From: Dysgonomonas mossii DSM 22836
GTDB lineage: Bacteria; Bacteroidota; Bacteroidia; Bacteroidales; Dysgonomonadaceae
Assembly (NCBI RefSeq): GCF_000213575.1
Contig: NZ_GL892008.1
Span: 67,584 to 131,583 of the forward strand
Direction of reading: 5' to 3'
Length of the DNA stretch: 64,000 bases
Shown here: positions 9,104 to 15,995 of the stretch, one piece after another
Numbering within the stretch: position 1 is the first letter of the stretch
How the letters are laid out: the number at the start of each line of letters is the position of its first letter
The notes under the pieces: generated by a model
Told to the model about the DNA's origin: nothing
The model's input: only the letters and a program-made list of their open reading frames with translations
Database searches by the model: none
Made by a program: the position numbers and the translations under genes

Positions 9104-10369
9104 CTACTCAGCTCTCAAAGCCTCAACAGGCTGTATAGAAGCTGCCCGATTGGCAGGCCATAATATTCCTGCTACAATAATCAATATCATCACCATGAGT
9201 GCAACTACCAACGCAATCAATACACGTTCGATAGAAACAGGAACTCGCCAAACGTCCAACACATCACCGATAAGCATATTTATATACACAATAAATGCGG
9301 GAATAATGGTCAAGGACATCAGACACAGCCCCTCCAGTATCATGTGGAGACGCACTTTTCCCTTGTCTGCTCCTACCACCATACGGATACCAATCTCACT
9401 TCGACGCTGATATGTTCGTAGCCAAAATGTACCGAAAACACCCAAAAACACAGTAATAAGCACAAAAACAACAACATATATCATAGGAAGGATAGATTCT
9501 CGGATTTCTTTTCCTACAATATCGTCTCTAAGCTTAGAAGAAGGAGTAACAGAGGCTACATAAAGATTATTCTCTCGCAGACGGTCGCCCATTTCATTCT
9601 GAAAATTACCTTCAAAATGCTGTGCACTCCCCGACTTAACACGAATAGAAATATCAACTCTGGTTACATCATTGTTTTTAATCCAATCTTCGAGCCTCAA
9701 ATTTGTTATAATCTCAAAGAAAGCTCCCTCGTATGGGAAAAACTCCTGACGCTTCATCATACTGCTAACAGCTATAACCCGATTGGGATTCGTTCCCCGA
9801 CCTCCCTCTTCGGGAAAAAAAACATCCCTTCCTATAGCAGCATTTGTGCTCCCATAGAGCTGCTCTGCAACATCTGGTGTCAGAATAATTTGATTCTGCC
9901 CGCTTTCTTGAACCCGAATAGGCTTACCATCAGCCGTACGGATACGAAATACATCAAAGTAAGAAGGAGTAACATTCCTATCGCGAATAGCTTTTGTGGT
10001 AATAGAATCCACTTTCAACGAAGCCCACACACCTCCCATCGAGTAAGGCGCCGAATGAAAAGATATTGCCGCAGCTTCTACATCAGGATATAATTTTATT
10101 CTATCCAGCAAGTTGAGTAATGATTCCATTGGGGTTTGCGTAATCTGCTCGGGTGCAACATAGTTAGGGGCAATAGGAGATAATGCTTTTAGGTTCAGCA
10201 CATAAGTATTATCTATATCAAAGCCCTTAGGTTCCAGATAGTTTTTAGCCCTGACATACAAAAAGTCGGACATAAGCAGTAGAAAGAGAAACACAACAAT
10301 CAGCTCCAATATCAGCCAACCGTTATGCCGACGTTCTATCCATATTTGTTTAAAAAGATTCTTTATCAT
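9104..10369 (-). CDS. FtsX/MacB-type ABC transporter permease (second of pair)
   Basis: Inner-membrane ABC permease of the MacB_PCD plus FtsX architecture, 421 residues. The first transmembrane helix spans about residues 20-40, a periplasmic core domain runs to about 290, and three C-terminal helices follow, with the FtsX-like RRSEIGIRMVVGADKGKV segment between them and the typical end P-V-E-A-L-R-A-E. The longest frame begins with TTG at 10375; the ATG two codons later (MIKNLFKQIW) is the normal start of this family and is used here. It follows the sister permease by 13 bases in one operon. No ATPase, membrane-fusion protein or TolC gene is nearby, so its partners must be elsewhere. Confidence 0.88.
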   Translation of the reverse strand: MIKNLFKQIWIERRHNGWLILELIVVFLFLLLMSDFLYVRAKNYLEPKGFDIDNTYVLNLKALSPIAPNYVAPEQITQTPMESLLNLLDRIKLYPDVEAAAISFHSAPYSMGGVWASLKVDSITTKAIRDRNVTPSYFDVFRIRTADGKPIRVQESGQNQIILTPDVAEQLYGSTNAAIGRDVFFPEEGGRGTNPNRVIAVSSMMKRQEFFPYEGAFFEIITNLRLEDWIKNNDVTRVDISIRVKSGSAQHFEGNFQNEMGDRLRENNLYVASVTPSSKLRDDIVGKEIRESILPMIYVVVFVLITVFLGVFGTFWLRTYQRRSEIGIRMVVGADKGKVRLHMILEGLCLMSLTIIPAFIVYINMLIGDVLDVWRVPVSIERVLIALVVALMVMILIIVAGILWPANRAASIQPVEALRAE

Positions 10370-10382
10370 CGTCAATTGTTTT

Positions 10383-11645
10383 TCAATTTTCAGTATTTAA
10401 TGACTCTACGATTTCGGCTTTGGCTATTCTCCATGCAGGCAAGATGGTAGACAGGATATTAATCAGCAGACAAACTAATATGGCTGCAACAAAAAGAGTA
10501 GGCTTCAGAATCATAGACAAGTGCAGCTTAACATCGGGATACCCAAACAAACTATCTTTTACCACATATAAGAATATGATAGACACTACCACTCCAATAA
10601 CACTTCCAATAAAAGTGATTGCAAAATTCTCTATAATAAGTTGCCCGATAATCTTTGTAGAGGTTGCCCCAAAAGCCTTTCTCAACCCAATCTCGGGACT
10701 TCGCTTTTTTATTTGAGAAAACATAATCCCCAAGAGATTAAATATAGGCAAGAAAAGAAATAAAGTGGCAAGCATGAGCATTCCCGAAAAATTGCCATCC
10801 AAATGGTCGCCCTGCACATAATAAAACATGCGTTGAATACTGGTAATAGGCTGTTTCCATATATTGGCTTTGAATTCTTTTTGTCCCGAATTAAATGTAG
10901 CCACCCTGCTTTGAGCTTCTTGGCGTATAGCATCAAAATCACTCTTCGATTTAGCTAAAATACATACCTGAAGCTCACCTCCTATACCTTCGGTAAAATC
11001 AGCCTCCATCGCTTCTTCATTCAGCGAATAAGGAGCCCAAATTTCACCATAAGCTTCGCTTACGGCATCACTTACAGAAGCCACAACTCCTAAAACCTTA
11101 TAATCTACATAGTCTAATTGTATGATTCTGCCCGCAGCTTCTGTTGTTCCGAAAAATTCTCGTGCCACTTTATCGCTTATCACGGCTACCGGCATAGCCG
11201 AAGCAAACATCGACTCTGTATAAGAGGTTCCGTTTATAAAATGAAAATCAAACACTTTCCAGAAGTTTGCATCTGTCCCCCTTACATCACATTGCCTGAT
11301 CTTTTTATTGCCCTGCACCGAGGTCTGCTTTTGTGTCACATTCGAGGTAACGGCTGTCACTACCTCCGGAATAGTCATTTTATAAAAACACTGTTGCACG
11401 ATATTATATCCCATTCCGCCACCGCTATACCCTGCATTATCTTTATTAAGACCTTCTATTACATTTATATAAAGCATCCTATTTCGCTCCGAAACCGGTG
11501 CGAAAGAAGCGGTTTTTATCTGATAAGTCAAGACCAAAATCATCATTGTGGCTACAGCCAAAACAGTACCCAAAATAGTAAAAAAGCCTACGAGAGGATT
11601 TTCCCTCAGACCGGCGATTGCTTGTTTAAAATACTGCTTATACAT
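10383..11645 (-). CDS. FtsX/MacB-type ABC transporter permease (first of pair)
   Basis: Inner-membrane permease of the same type as its downstream neighbour but only distantly similar to it; 420 residues. The N-terminal MYKQYFKQAIAGLRENP and helix 1 are followed by a periplasmic MacB-like domain (about 50-280), then three helices with the FtsX motif RSPEIGLRKAFGATSTKI between the first two. The ATG at 11645 is preferred to an upstream TTG at 11651. The gene heads a two-gene minus-strand operon. About 120 bases upstream is a sigma-54-like promoter (11766-11781), preceded by a palindromic site (11825-11842). This suggests control by an NtrC-type activator, as is common for such permease operons in Bacteroidota (inference). 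Confidence 0.88.
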   Translation of the reverse strand: MYKQYFKQAIAGLRENPLVGFFTILGTVLAVATMMILVLTYQIKTASFAPVSERNRMLYINVIEGLNKDNAGYSGGGMGYNIVQQCFYKMTIPEVVTAVTSNVTQKQTSVQGNKKIRQCDVRGTDANFWKVFDFHFINGTSYTESMFASAMPVAVISDKVAREFFGTTEAAGRIIQLDYVDYKVLGVVASVSDAVSEAYGEIWAPYSLNEEAMEADFTEGIGGELQVCILAKSKSDFDAIRQEAQSRVATFNSGQKEFKANIWKQPITSIQRMFYYVQGDHLDGNFSGMLMLATLFLFLPIFNLLGIMFSQIKKRSPEIGLRKAFGATSTKIIGQLIIENFAITFIGSVIGVVVSIIFLYVVKDSLFGYPDVKLHLSMILKPTLFVAAILVCLLINILSTILPAWRIAKAEIVESLNTEN

Positions 11646-11765
11646 ACTCAATGCTTTTTATTTTATTACTGCTCTGTAAAACGAACAACAAAATAGAGTT
11701 GCTTATATTTATCCTCATACATTATAACTTAATCATCGGTCAATACATTTATTCCAAAGTATATA

Positions 11766-11781
11766 ATCAAACGTCCTGCCA
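11766..11781 (-). promoter_or_regulatory. Candidate sigma-54 (-24/-12) promoter of the permease operon
   Basis: The minus strand reads TGGCAGGACGTTTGAT, matching TGGCAC-R-N4-TTGC-W at all fixed positions except C6 and C15, with the GG and G invariant residues at correct spacing. It lies about 120 bases upstream of the permease ATG. Confidence 0.45.
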
Positions 11782-11824
11782 AAAGCATAAACATCTAATA
11801 AACAAATGAATAAGCAATAAATCA

Positions 11825-11842
11825 GTGTTCATTTTCGGACAC
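11825..11842 (-). promoter_or_regulatory. Palindromic upstream activator-like site
   Basis: GTGTTC-N6-GGACAC is an 18-bp near-palindrome (5 of 6 arm positions symmetric). It begins 43 bp upstream of the -24 box, the placement expected for an enhancer-binding activator of a sigma-54 promoter. Confidence 0.4.
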
Positions 11843-11901
11843 TTTGTACGATTATGCTTTATCAAATTCGAAAATTATAATAAAAATAAATGCACAAATA
11901 G

Positions 11902-11932
11902 TTCGCTAAACAACCTTAAAATTTTAAATTTG
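11902..11932 (+). promoter_or_regulatory. Candidate promoter of the DUF5018 lipoprotein gene
   Basis: TAAATTTG (11925-11932) is an exact -7 box; TTCG (11902-11905) stands 19 bp upstream in place of TTTG. Confidence 0.45.
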
Positions 11933-12049
11933 CATAACCATCGTTCATGTCAGATACACAAAAGTACCCGACAACCTAACCGCTAATTGAGAATTAAGAG
12001 CAAAGTAATTAGCAGAGCCTAATACTTCTAAAATTTAAATTTTCTAATC

Positions 12050-13300
12050 ATGGGACTAAAAAAAATCTTGTATCTAATATTATTGATCGCAACAGCTACA
12101 GCCTGCGACGATGATACTCAAAGCAGCATTAAAGAAATCCGAGCTTTTAGCGTAAACGCAATAGAAGCTACAATAGACCAAACAAATAAAACAGTAAAAC
12201 TAACCCTGCCGAAGGGAAGTGACTTAAAAAAGATAAAGCCAACGATTAAAGTATCGCCCAAATCATCTGTCAGCCCGAATTCAGATATGGAACTGGATTT
12301 CACCAATCCTGTAAAATATATAGTAACGGCAGAGGATGGCTCTCAGCAAGAGTATCTGGTGACGATAACCACAGCGAAATCAACAGATAAATACATCCTT
12401 GTTTTCAAGATCGGTCAGAACTCGGGCGACGTAGATTGGCAAAAAAATACGGTAGACGCCGAAGTTCCTGTGGATACAGATTGGACTAAAGTAACGCCTA
12501 TAATAACCGTGTCGGAAGGTGCGACGATATATCCTGCTTCGGGAACAGAAGTTGATTTTACGAATCCCGTAAAATATATTGTTACAGCAGAAGATGGCAG
12601 CAAGGTTGAATATGTGGTGACAATATATGATGCCATCTCAAGAGCCACACCCGTTGCAGTATCTACAATGATAGAAACAGTAGATAAAGAGTCAACCCGC
12701 TATTATTTTTCATACAACTGGGCAAGAGAAATACAAGAGTATGCCACAGGACATTCAGCACCACGGTTTATAACCAAATTTATCTACGACAAAGGAAAAG
12801 TAACCGAGATACTCATTACTGAAGAAAATGAGCCGGAAATAATAAGTGTTATATCCGATCTAAATGTTACCTATCCGGACAATAAGACGGTTAACCTCAC
12901 TGATAAAGCAACAAATGCGGTCTCTAAAATAAAATTGAATGATTGGGGAAAAGTAACCGAGTATACAAAAAGCAATGGAGATACCGAAAAATTTGAATAT
13001 GACAAACAGGGGAATATAACAAAGTATACGCACGCAAACGGAGACTTCGAAATAATGACTTTCGAAAACAGAAACGGTGCATTCAAAGACAGTTTCAAGC
13101 AACAATGGTTATCCCTGTTTACAGTATCACCAGCCAAAGCAAATCCTCAGCAGATTACCTCTGTAACTACATACACCAAAGACGGACAACTCAAAGAAAC
13201 AATAAATTATAAAAATCAATACAACATCACATACAACCTCTATCACTATTCTTATACAAGTGAAGGTGTAAAAACAAGCGTCAGTTTCTTCTACGAATAA
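12050..13300 (+). CDS. Lipoprotein with two DUF5018-like repeats
   Basis: Secreted or outer-membrane lipoprotein of unknown function, 416 residues. The lipobox cysteine is Cys19 (ATAC). Two Ig-like DUF5018-type repeats follow (about 30-105 and 112-190); both contain the identical stretch DFTNPVKYIVTAEDGS and end in EYxVTI. The C-terminal half (about 200-416) holds YD-like strand motifs such as YDKQGNITKYTHANGD, reminiscent of RHS/YD repeats, but no enzymatic motif is seen. It is monocistronic, with its own promoter upstream and a strong hairpin terminator immediately after. A surface adhesin or binding role is possible but not shown. Confidence 0.8.
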   Translation: MGLKKILYLILLIATATACDDDTQSSIKEIRAFSVNAIEATIDQTNKTVKLTLPKGSDLKKIKPTIKVSPKSSVSPNSDMELDFTNPVKYIVTAEDGSQQEYLVTITTAKSTDKYILVFKIGQNSGDVDWQKNTVDAEVPVDTDWTKVTPIITVSEGATIYPASGTEVDFTNPVKYIVTAEDGSKVEYVVTIYDAISRATPVAVSTMIETVDKESTRYYFSYNWAREIQEYATGHSAPRFITKFIYDKGKVTEILITEENEPEIISVISDLNVTYPDNKTVNLTDKATNAVSKIKLNDWGKVTEYTKSNGDTEKFEYDKQGNITKYTHANGDFEIMTFENRNGAFKDSFKQQWLSLFTVSPAKANPQQITSVTTYTKDGQLKETINYKNQYNITYNLYHYSYTSEGVKTSVSFFYE

Positions 13301-13310
13301 TAAATACAAC

Positions 13311-13345
13311 AAAAGCGATTGCAAACCAAAAATGTAATCGCTTTT
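13311..13345. terminator. Bidirectional terminator between convergent lipoprotein genes
   Basis: A 13-bp stem (arms 13311-13323 and 13333-13345, including AAAAGCGATT/AATCGCTTTT) with a 9-base loop carries A- and T-runs at its two ends. It serves the DUF5018 gene and probably also the convergent small lipoprotein gene. Confidence 0.75.
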
Positions 13346-13395
13346 GATATGTCTCCAATCCTTAACCGCCGAAGCTAAGGCCGCATCGCATACAA

Positions 13396-13737
13396 TTAAT
13401 TATGCCCGGAATGAGGTACAGGCACAACAACAGGTACAGGAGACCTATCGGGAGTACCGGCAAACCACTCTACTAATTTATCATTCAGAAAACGAATTGT
13501 GTAGCTATTTCCATACAAATTGTCGGAGTATGCGATTGTTTCCAAGTCACCCTCGGGCACGGCAATAGCCTCTAGGTGTGTATAACTCGTACCCAACACA
13601 CTCACAACCTCTTGCTTGGTCATACCCAATCTGAGTTGTTTTACTTTCGAGTCTAAACTCCACACTCCACAAGAACATAGAGTAACCGTACAGAATAAAA
13701 TAAACAGGAAGAATTTATTCAGCAATATCCTTTTCAT
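13396..13737 (-). CDS. Small BamE/SmpA-like lipoprotein
   Basis: 113-residue lipoprotein with a signal peptide and lipobox LCSC (Cys23). The mature part begins SLDSKVKQLRLGMTKQEVVSVLG, the LxxGMTxxEVxxxLG signature of the SmpA/OmlA (BamE) fold, followed by two or three beta strands (ETIAYSD, YTIRFLNDKLVEW). It ends in a Pro/Val-rich tail (VPVVVPVPHSGHN). Real BamE is a BAM-complex subunit, but many small proteins share the fold, so a BAM role is not implied. A -7-like box, TATTTTTG, lies on the minus strand at 13781-13774, 37 bases before the start, with TTTA 19 bp further up. Confidence 0.7.
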   Translation of the reverse strand: MKRILLNKFFLFILFCTVTLCSCGVWSLDSKVKQLRLGMTKQEVVSVLGTSYTHLEAIAVPEGDLETIAYSDNLYGNSYTIRFLNDKLVEWFAGTPDRSPVPVVVPVPHSGHN

Positions 13738-13824
13738 AGCATGCGTTTTTATGATGTATCCTTGTTATTAAGACAAAAATACGAAGAAAAGGTTTAATTG
13801 TAAAAGTTTTAAAAATAGAATAAG

Positions 13825-13861
13825 AAAAAACAAACAAGAATTTATCCTTTCAGTTTGTTTT
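13825..13861 (-). terminator. Weak terminator after the 145-residue unknown gene
   Basis: AAAACAAAC (13827-13835) and GTTTGTTTT (13853-13861) form a 9-bp AT-rich inverted repeat. On the minus strand it runs into a T-rich tract. It lies about 40 bases past the stop of the gene ending at 13903. Confidence 0.4.
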
Positions 13862-13902
13862 GATTCTTATAAGATATAACAAACCCTTTTGGGATTATAT
13901 TA

Positions 13903-14340
13903 TTATGATTCTAACAATCCGGAAATTTCATTATTCGCCAATATCATGTTATCAAGAAATTTCTCCAAATTATTCTTTAATTCTCTCGAAAAACTATTCA
14001 ATAATTGCAGATGAATTTCAACATGGCAATCGTCATCAATACCCAGAATTGTTTTAATACCTTTATATTTCAAATTAATATTTGCCGCAATATTAAGCAT
14101 CTCCCCTCTCTTGTCTTCGGGTAGTTCGTAGCTGTGCAGGTTATAAAGGATCAGGCTAAACATTTCAGTCTCTAAAGGTATACAAACTATATTCTCAATA
14201 TCTGCTCCAACAACATTATGAAGCGGACGAATACTAAATGTATTTCCGTTATAAGTAAAAGTAATAAAGCGATCAACATGGCACTCAGGAAATAAACCTC
14301 TCTCTTGTAAACAATTGTAGAATTCATTTTTAATGTCCAT
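13903..14340 (-). CDS. Conserved-looking hypothetical protein, possible YbjN/secretion-chaperone-like fold
   Basis: 145 residues, no signal peptide or membrane segment, acidic. The pattern of an N-terminal helix, several beta strands (RFITFTYNGNTFSIRP, ENIVCIPLE), a helix with NIAANINLKYKGIKTILG, the strand CHVEIHLQLL and a long C-terminal helix resembles YbjN-like type III chaperone folds. That is only a shape argument; I do not recognise a named family. Its start lies about 75 bases downstream of the rod-shaped RNA at 14416-14587 and no separate promoter is visible, so it may be transcribed with that RNA. Confidence 0.6.
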   Translation of the reverse strand: MDIKNEFYNCLQERGLFPECHVDRFITFTYNGNTFSIRPLHNVVGADIENIVCIPLETEMFSLILYNLHSYELPEDKRGEMLNIAANINLKYKGIKTILGIDDDCHVEIHLQLLNSFSRELKNNLEKFLDNMILANNEISGLLES

Positions 14341-14380
14341 TTTTGTTTTATTTGCGCCTTTCTGTTCCCCTCGAAAGACA

Positions 14381-14647
14381 GGATAAATATATATATAGAA
14401 GCGTGGGAATCAGCCGTACTATCACATTCAGAGGTATCGCCAAACACCCATCGCATAGATAGACAACTAACCCCACGCTCATATATAATTCATACTAAAA
14501 AACGTATAAACCAAATGAACGTGAGAGCCAATTGCTACTACCCCTATGCGACTAAAATTTGGCGATTTTCCGAATATGGGATAATACCTTAACACTTCTC
14601 GTTTAAAATCTATATAATCCCAATACAATCCGCTGACAGATTAGAAT
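14381..14647 (-). ncRNA. ssrS: Long rod-shaped structured RNA, candidate 6S RNA
   Basis: On the minus strand the following arms pair in order: 14587-14580 with 14423-14416 (8 bp), 14575-14570 with 14431-14426 (6), 14566-14558 with 14444-14436 (9), 14551-14544 with 14458-14451 (8), 14525-14515 with 14482-14472 (11), and 14510-14504 with 14495-14489 (7). That is 49 bp, with five G-U pairs that would be A-C mismatches on the plus strand, so the RNA is minus-strand. An 18/13-base open bubble splits a long closing stem from a terminal hairpin, the layout of 6S RNA, and the 172-base core is close to 6S length. A further 8-bp stem (14616-14609 with 14399-14392) may extend it. A promoter with exact 19-bp spacing lies at 14653-14683. 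The structure is read directly; the 6S identity is inferred. No clear terminator follows. Confidence 0.5.
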
Positions 14648-14652
14648 TAACA

Positions 14653-14683
14653 CAAATTTAGACGAAATGCGCGACCCTTCAAA
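14653..14683 (-). promoter_or_regulatory. Promoter of the structured RNA
   Basis: On the minus strand TTTG (14683-14680), exactly 19 bp, then TAAATTTG (14660-14653). Both boxes match the Bacteroidota consensus fully. Transcription should start near 14647. Confidence 0.7.
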
Positions 14684-14700
14684 ATATTTCAAATCAATAG

Positions 14701-15037
14701 TTTCGATAAAAAACGAATTTGTTAAATTATCACATCAACATTCACTAATGAACAAATAGTTGGCTATACGCTTCCTTATAATTCTTTATTTTACTTGCAA
14801 TTTCACACAAAAAGTCACATCTCCAAACAGAAGACCCCCCCCTTATTTAAATACTGAATTTGATATATTGGAAGAATTTCTGTAGACAGAAACATTGACA
14901 ACTTTATTCACACATCTGTAGTAAGCGATCTGCTTTTTGTAAAATTCATGTACAATCTCAATACCCATAATCGTGGTTGTGTTAACGTTCTTACAATACC
15001 CTGCTAACTTTATAGCTAAAAGCAGTATTTTTTAGGA
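14701..15037. other. Intergenic region without a gene
   Basis: About 340 bases with no supported gene. Notable items are a run of eight C (14835-14842) in otherwise AT-rich DNA, a small TTTCTG/CAGAAA hairpin (14877-14892) and a weak CTGCT/AGCAG hairpin before a T-run near 15001-15031. Confidence 0.5.
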
Positions 15038-15071
15038 CAAAAAAAGCAACTACATTTCTGTAATTGCTTTT
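15038..15071 (-). terminator. Terminator of the tRNA-Tyr/tRNA-Gly transcript
   Basis: Arms 15059-15071 and 15042-15054 pair with one mismatch (AAAAGCAA.TGTA type stem, TTTC loop on the plus strand). On the minus strand a T-run follows directly. It lies 10 bases after the tRNA-Gly 3' end. Confidence 0.75.
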
Positions 15072-15081
15072 CTGTTATCAG

Positions 15082-15154
15082 AGCGGAAGACGGGGCTCAA
15101 ACCCGCGACCCTCAGCTTGGAAGGCTAATGCTCTATCAACTGAGCTACTTCCGC
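15082..15154 (-). tRNA. tRNA-Gly (anticodon TCC)
   Basis: 73 bases. The acceptor arms GCGGAAG/CTTCCGC pair perfectly, the anticodon loop is CTTCCAA with TCC at positions 34-36, the T-loop is GGTTTGAGCC, and the discriminator is U as usual for tRNA-Gly. CCA is not encoded. It is 25 bases downstream of tRNA-Tyr in the same transcript. Confidence 0.95.
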
Positions 15155-15179
15155 AATGTATAATTTGCATCTCAAAAAG

Positions 15180-15262
15180 TGGGCAGTGAAGGATTCGAAC
15201 CTCCGAAGACGTAAGTCAGCTGAGTTACAGTCAGCCCCAGTTGGCCGCTTTGGTAACTGCCC
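15180..15262 (-). tRNA. tRNA-Tyr (anticodon GTA)
   Basis: 83 bases, class II tRNA with a long variable arm. The acceptor GGGCAGT/ACTGCCC pairs perfectly, the anticodon loop is CTGTAAC (GTA) on the stem GGCTGA/TCAGCT, the T-loop is GGTTCGAATCC, and the discriminator is A. CCA is not encoded. It starts 35 bases after the ribH stop codon, behind its own promoter. Confidence 0.95.
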
Positions 15263-15279
15263 TTTTTGCTTTGCGGATA

Positions 15280-15310
15280 CAAAGGTAATACTTTTATTTA
15301 TTCCTCCAAA
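15280..15310 (-). promoter_or_regulatory. tRNA operon promoter overlapping the 3' end of ribH
   Basis: On the minus strand TTTG (15310-15307), exactly 19 bp, then TACCTTTG (15287-15280). The -33 box lies inside the last codons of ribH. The start point, near 15273, is about 11 bases before the mature tRNA-Tyr 5' end. Confidence 0.75.
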
Positions 15311-15795
15311 TTTCTACGGTAAAAATCTATCATTTTTATCGCAGTTATTGCGCATTCATCCCCTTTGTTACCATGCTTGCCTCCGGCACGGTCTATAGCC
15401 TGCTGCATGTCGTCGGTAGTTAAAAGTCCGAATATGAATGGAATATCATAGCGAATATTCATATCCGCGACACCTTGAGTTACGCCACTGCATACATAGT
15501 CAAAATGTGGAGTATCTCCTCTTACTACGCATCCGATAACGATAACGGCATCCACCGGCTTGTTTTCTGCCAGATGTTTTGCGCCAAAAACAAGCTCGAA
15601 ACTGCCCGGAACAAAGTCGATCAGAATATTTTCTTCTTTTACCCCATGCTTTTTCAATGTGCTATACGCTCCGTCGAGCAAAGGCTTTGTTATATTCTCG
15701 TTCCATTCCGATACCACGATACCGACTGTCATTTCTGCTCCACTGGGCACTGTAGCCGGATCGTACGATGATAAATTATGGTATGCTGTTGCCAT
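15298..15795 (-). CDS. ribH: 6,7-dimethyl-8-ribityllumazine synthase
   Basis: Cytoplasmic enzyme of riboflavin synthesis that condenses 5-amino-6-ribitylaminouracil with 3,4-dihydroxybutanone phosphate; it assembles into pentamers or 60-mer capsids. The 165 residues contain all family landmarks: [12 protein letters not shown] (substrate-binding aromatic/Asn strand), [14 protein letters not shown], the phosphate-binding [16 protein letters not shown] with the catalytic His, and [21 protein letters not shown]...KGDECA. It has a fully consensus promoter 17-25 bases upstream of the start and is single-gene. The other riboflavin gene here is ribD, about 10 kb away. Confidence 0.97.
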   Translation of the reverse strand: MATAYHNLSSYDPATVPSGAEMTVGIVVSEWNENITKPLLDGAYSTLKKHGVKEENILIDFVPGSFELVFGAKHLAENKPVDAVIVIGCVVRGDTPHFDYVCSGVTQGVADMNIRYDIPFIFGLLTTDDMQQAIDRAGGKHGNKGDECAITAIKMIDFYRRNLEE

Positions 15796-15818
15796 TTTTT
15801 ATATATTTTGTTAGGCTG

Positions 15819-15849
15819 CAAAGATACCGATTGTAAACAAATATCCAAA
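15819..15849 (-). promoter_or_regulatory. ribH promoter
   Basis: On the minus strand TTTG (15849-15846), exactly 19 bp, then TATCTTTG (15826-15819). This gives a short leader of about 17 bases before the ribH ATG. There is no room for an FMN riboswitch. Confidence 0.75.
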
Positions 15850-15995
15850 ACTCAAAAAAGCTTTATCGATCAAAAGCTTTATCTAAAAACTTTAAACAGC
15901 TTCTTTAATTCTTAATTTTTATCAATTAGCGAAGTAGATTGCAAAGATTTAACTAATTTCGCACACTATATAATAAGGTATTACAAATCATCGCA

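Larger units (their letters stand above)
11646..12049. other. Divergent regulatory region, permease operon / DUF5018 lipoprotein
   Basis: This gap of about 400 bases has no gene. It contains the candidate sigma-54 promoter and its upstream palindrome on the minus strand, and the promoter of the plus-strand lipoprotein gene (11902-11932). The lipoprotein leader is about 110 bases and includes a weak CTAATT/AATTAG hairpin. Confidence 0.5.

Noticed and set aside
14187-14456. 89-codon minus-strand frame overlapping the 145-residue gene and the structured RNA
   Set aside because: It is out of frame with the better gene and its 5' part consists of RNA stem arms; the structure explains the sequence better than coding does.
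15796-15849. FMN riboswitch upstream of ribH
   Set aside because: The promoter leaves a leader of only about 17 bases, too short for the aptamer, and no RFN-type sequence is present.
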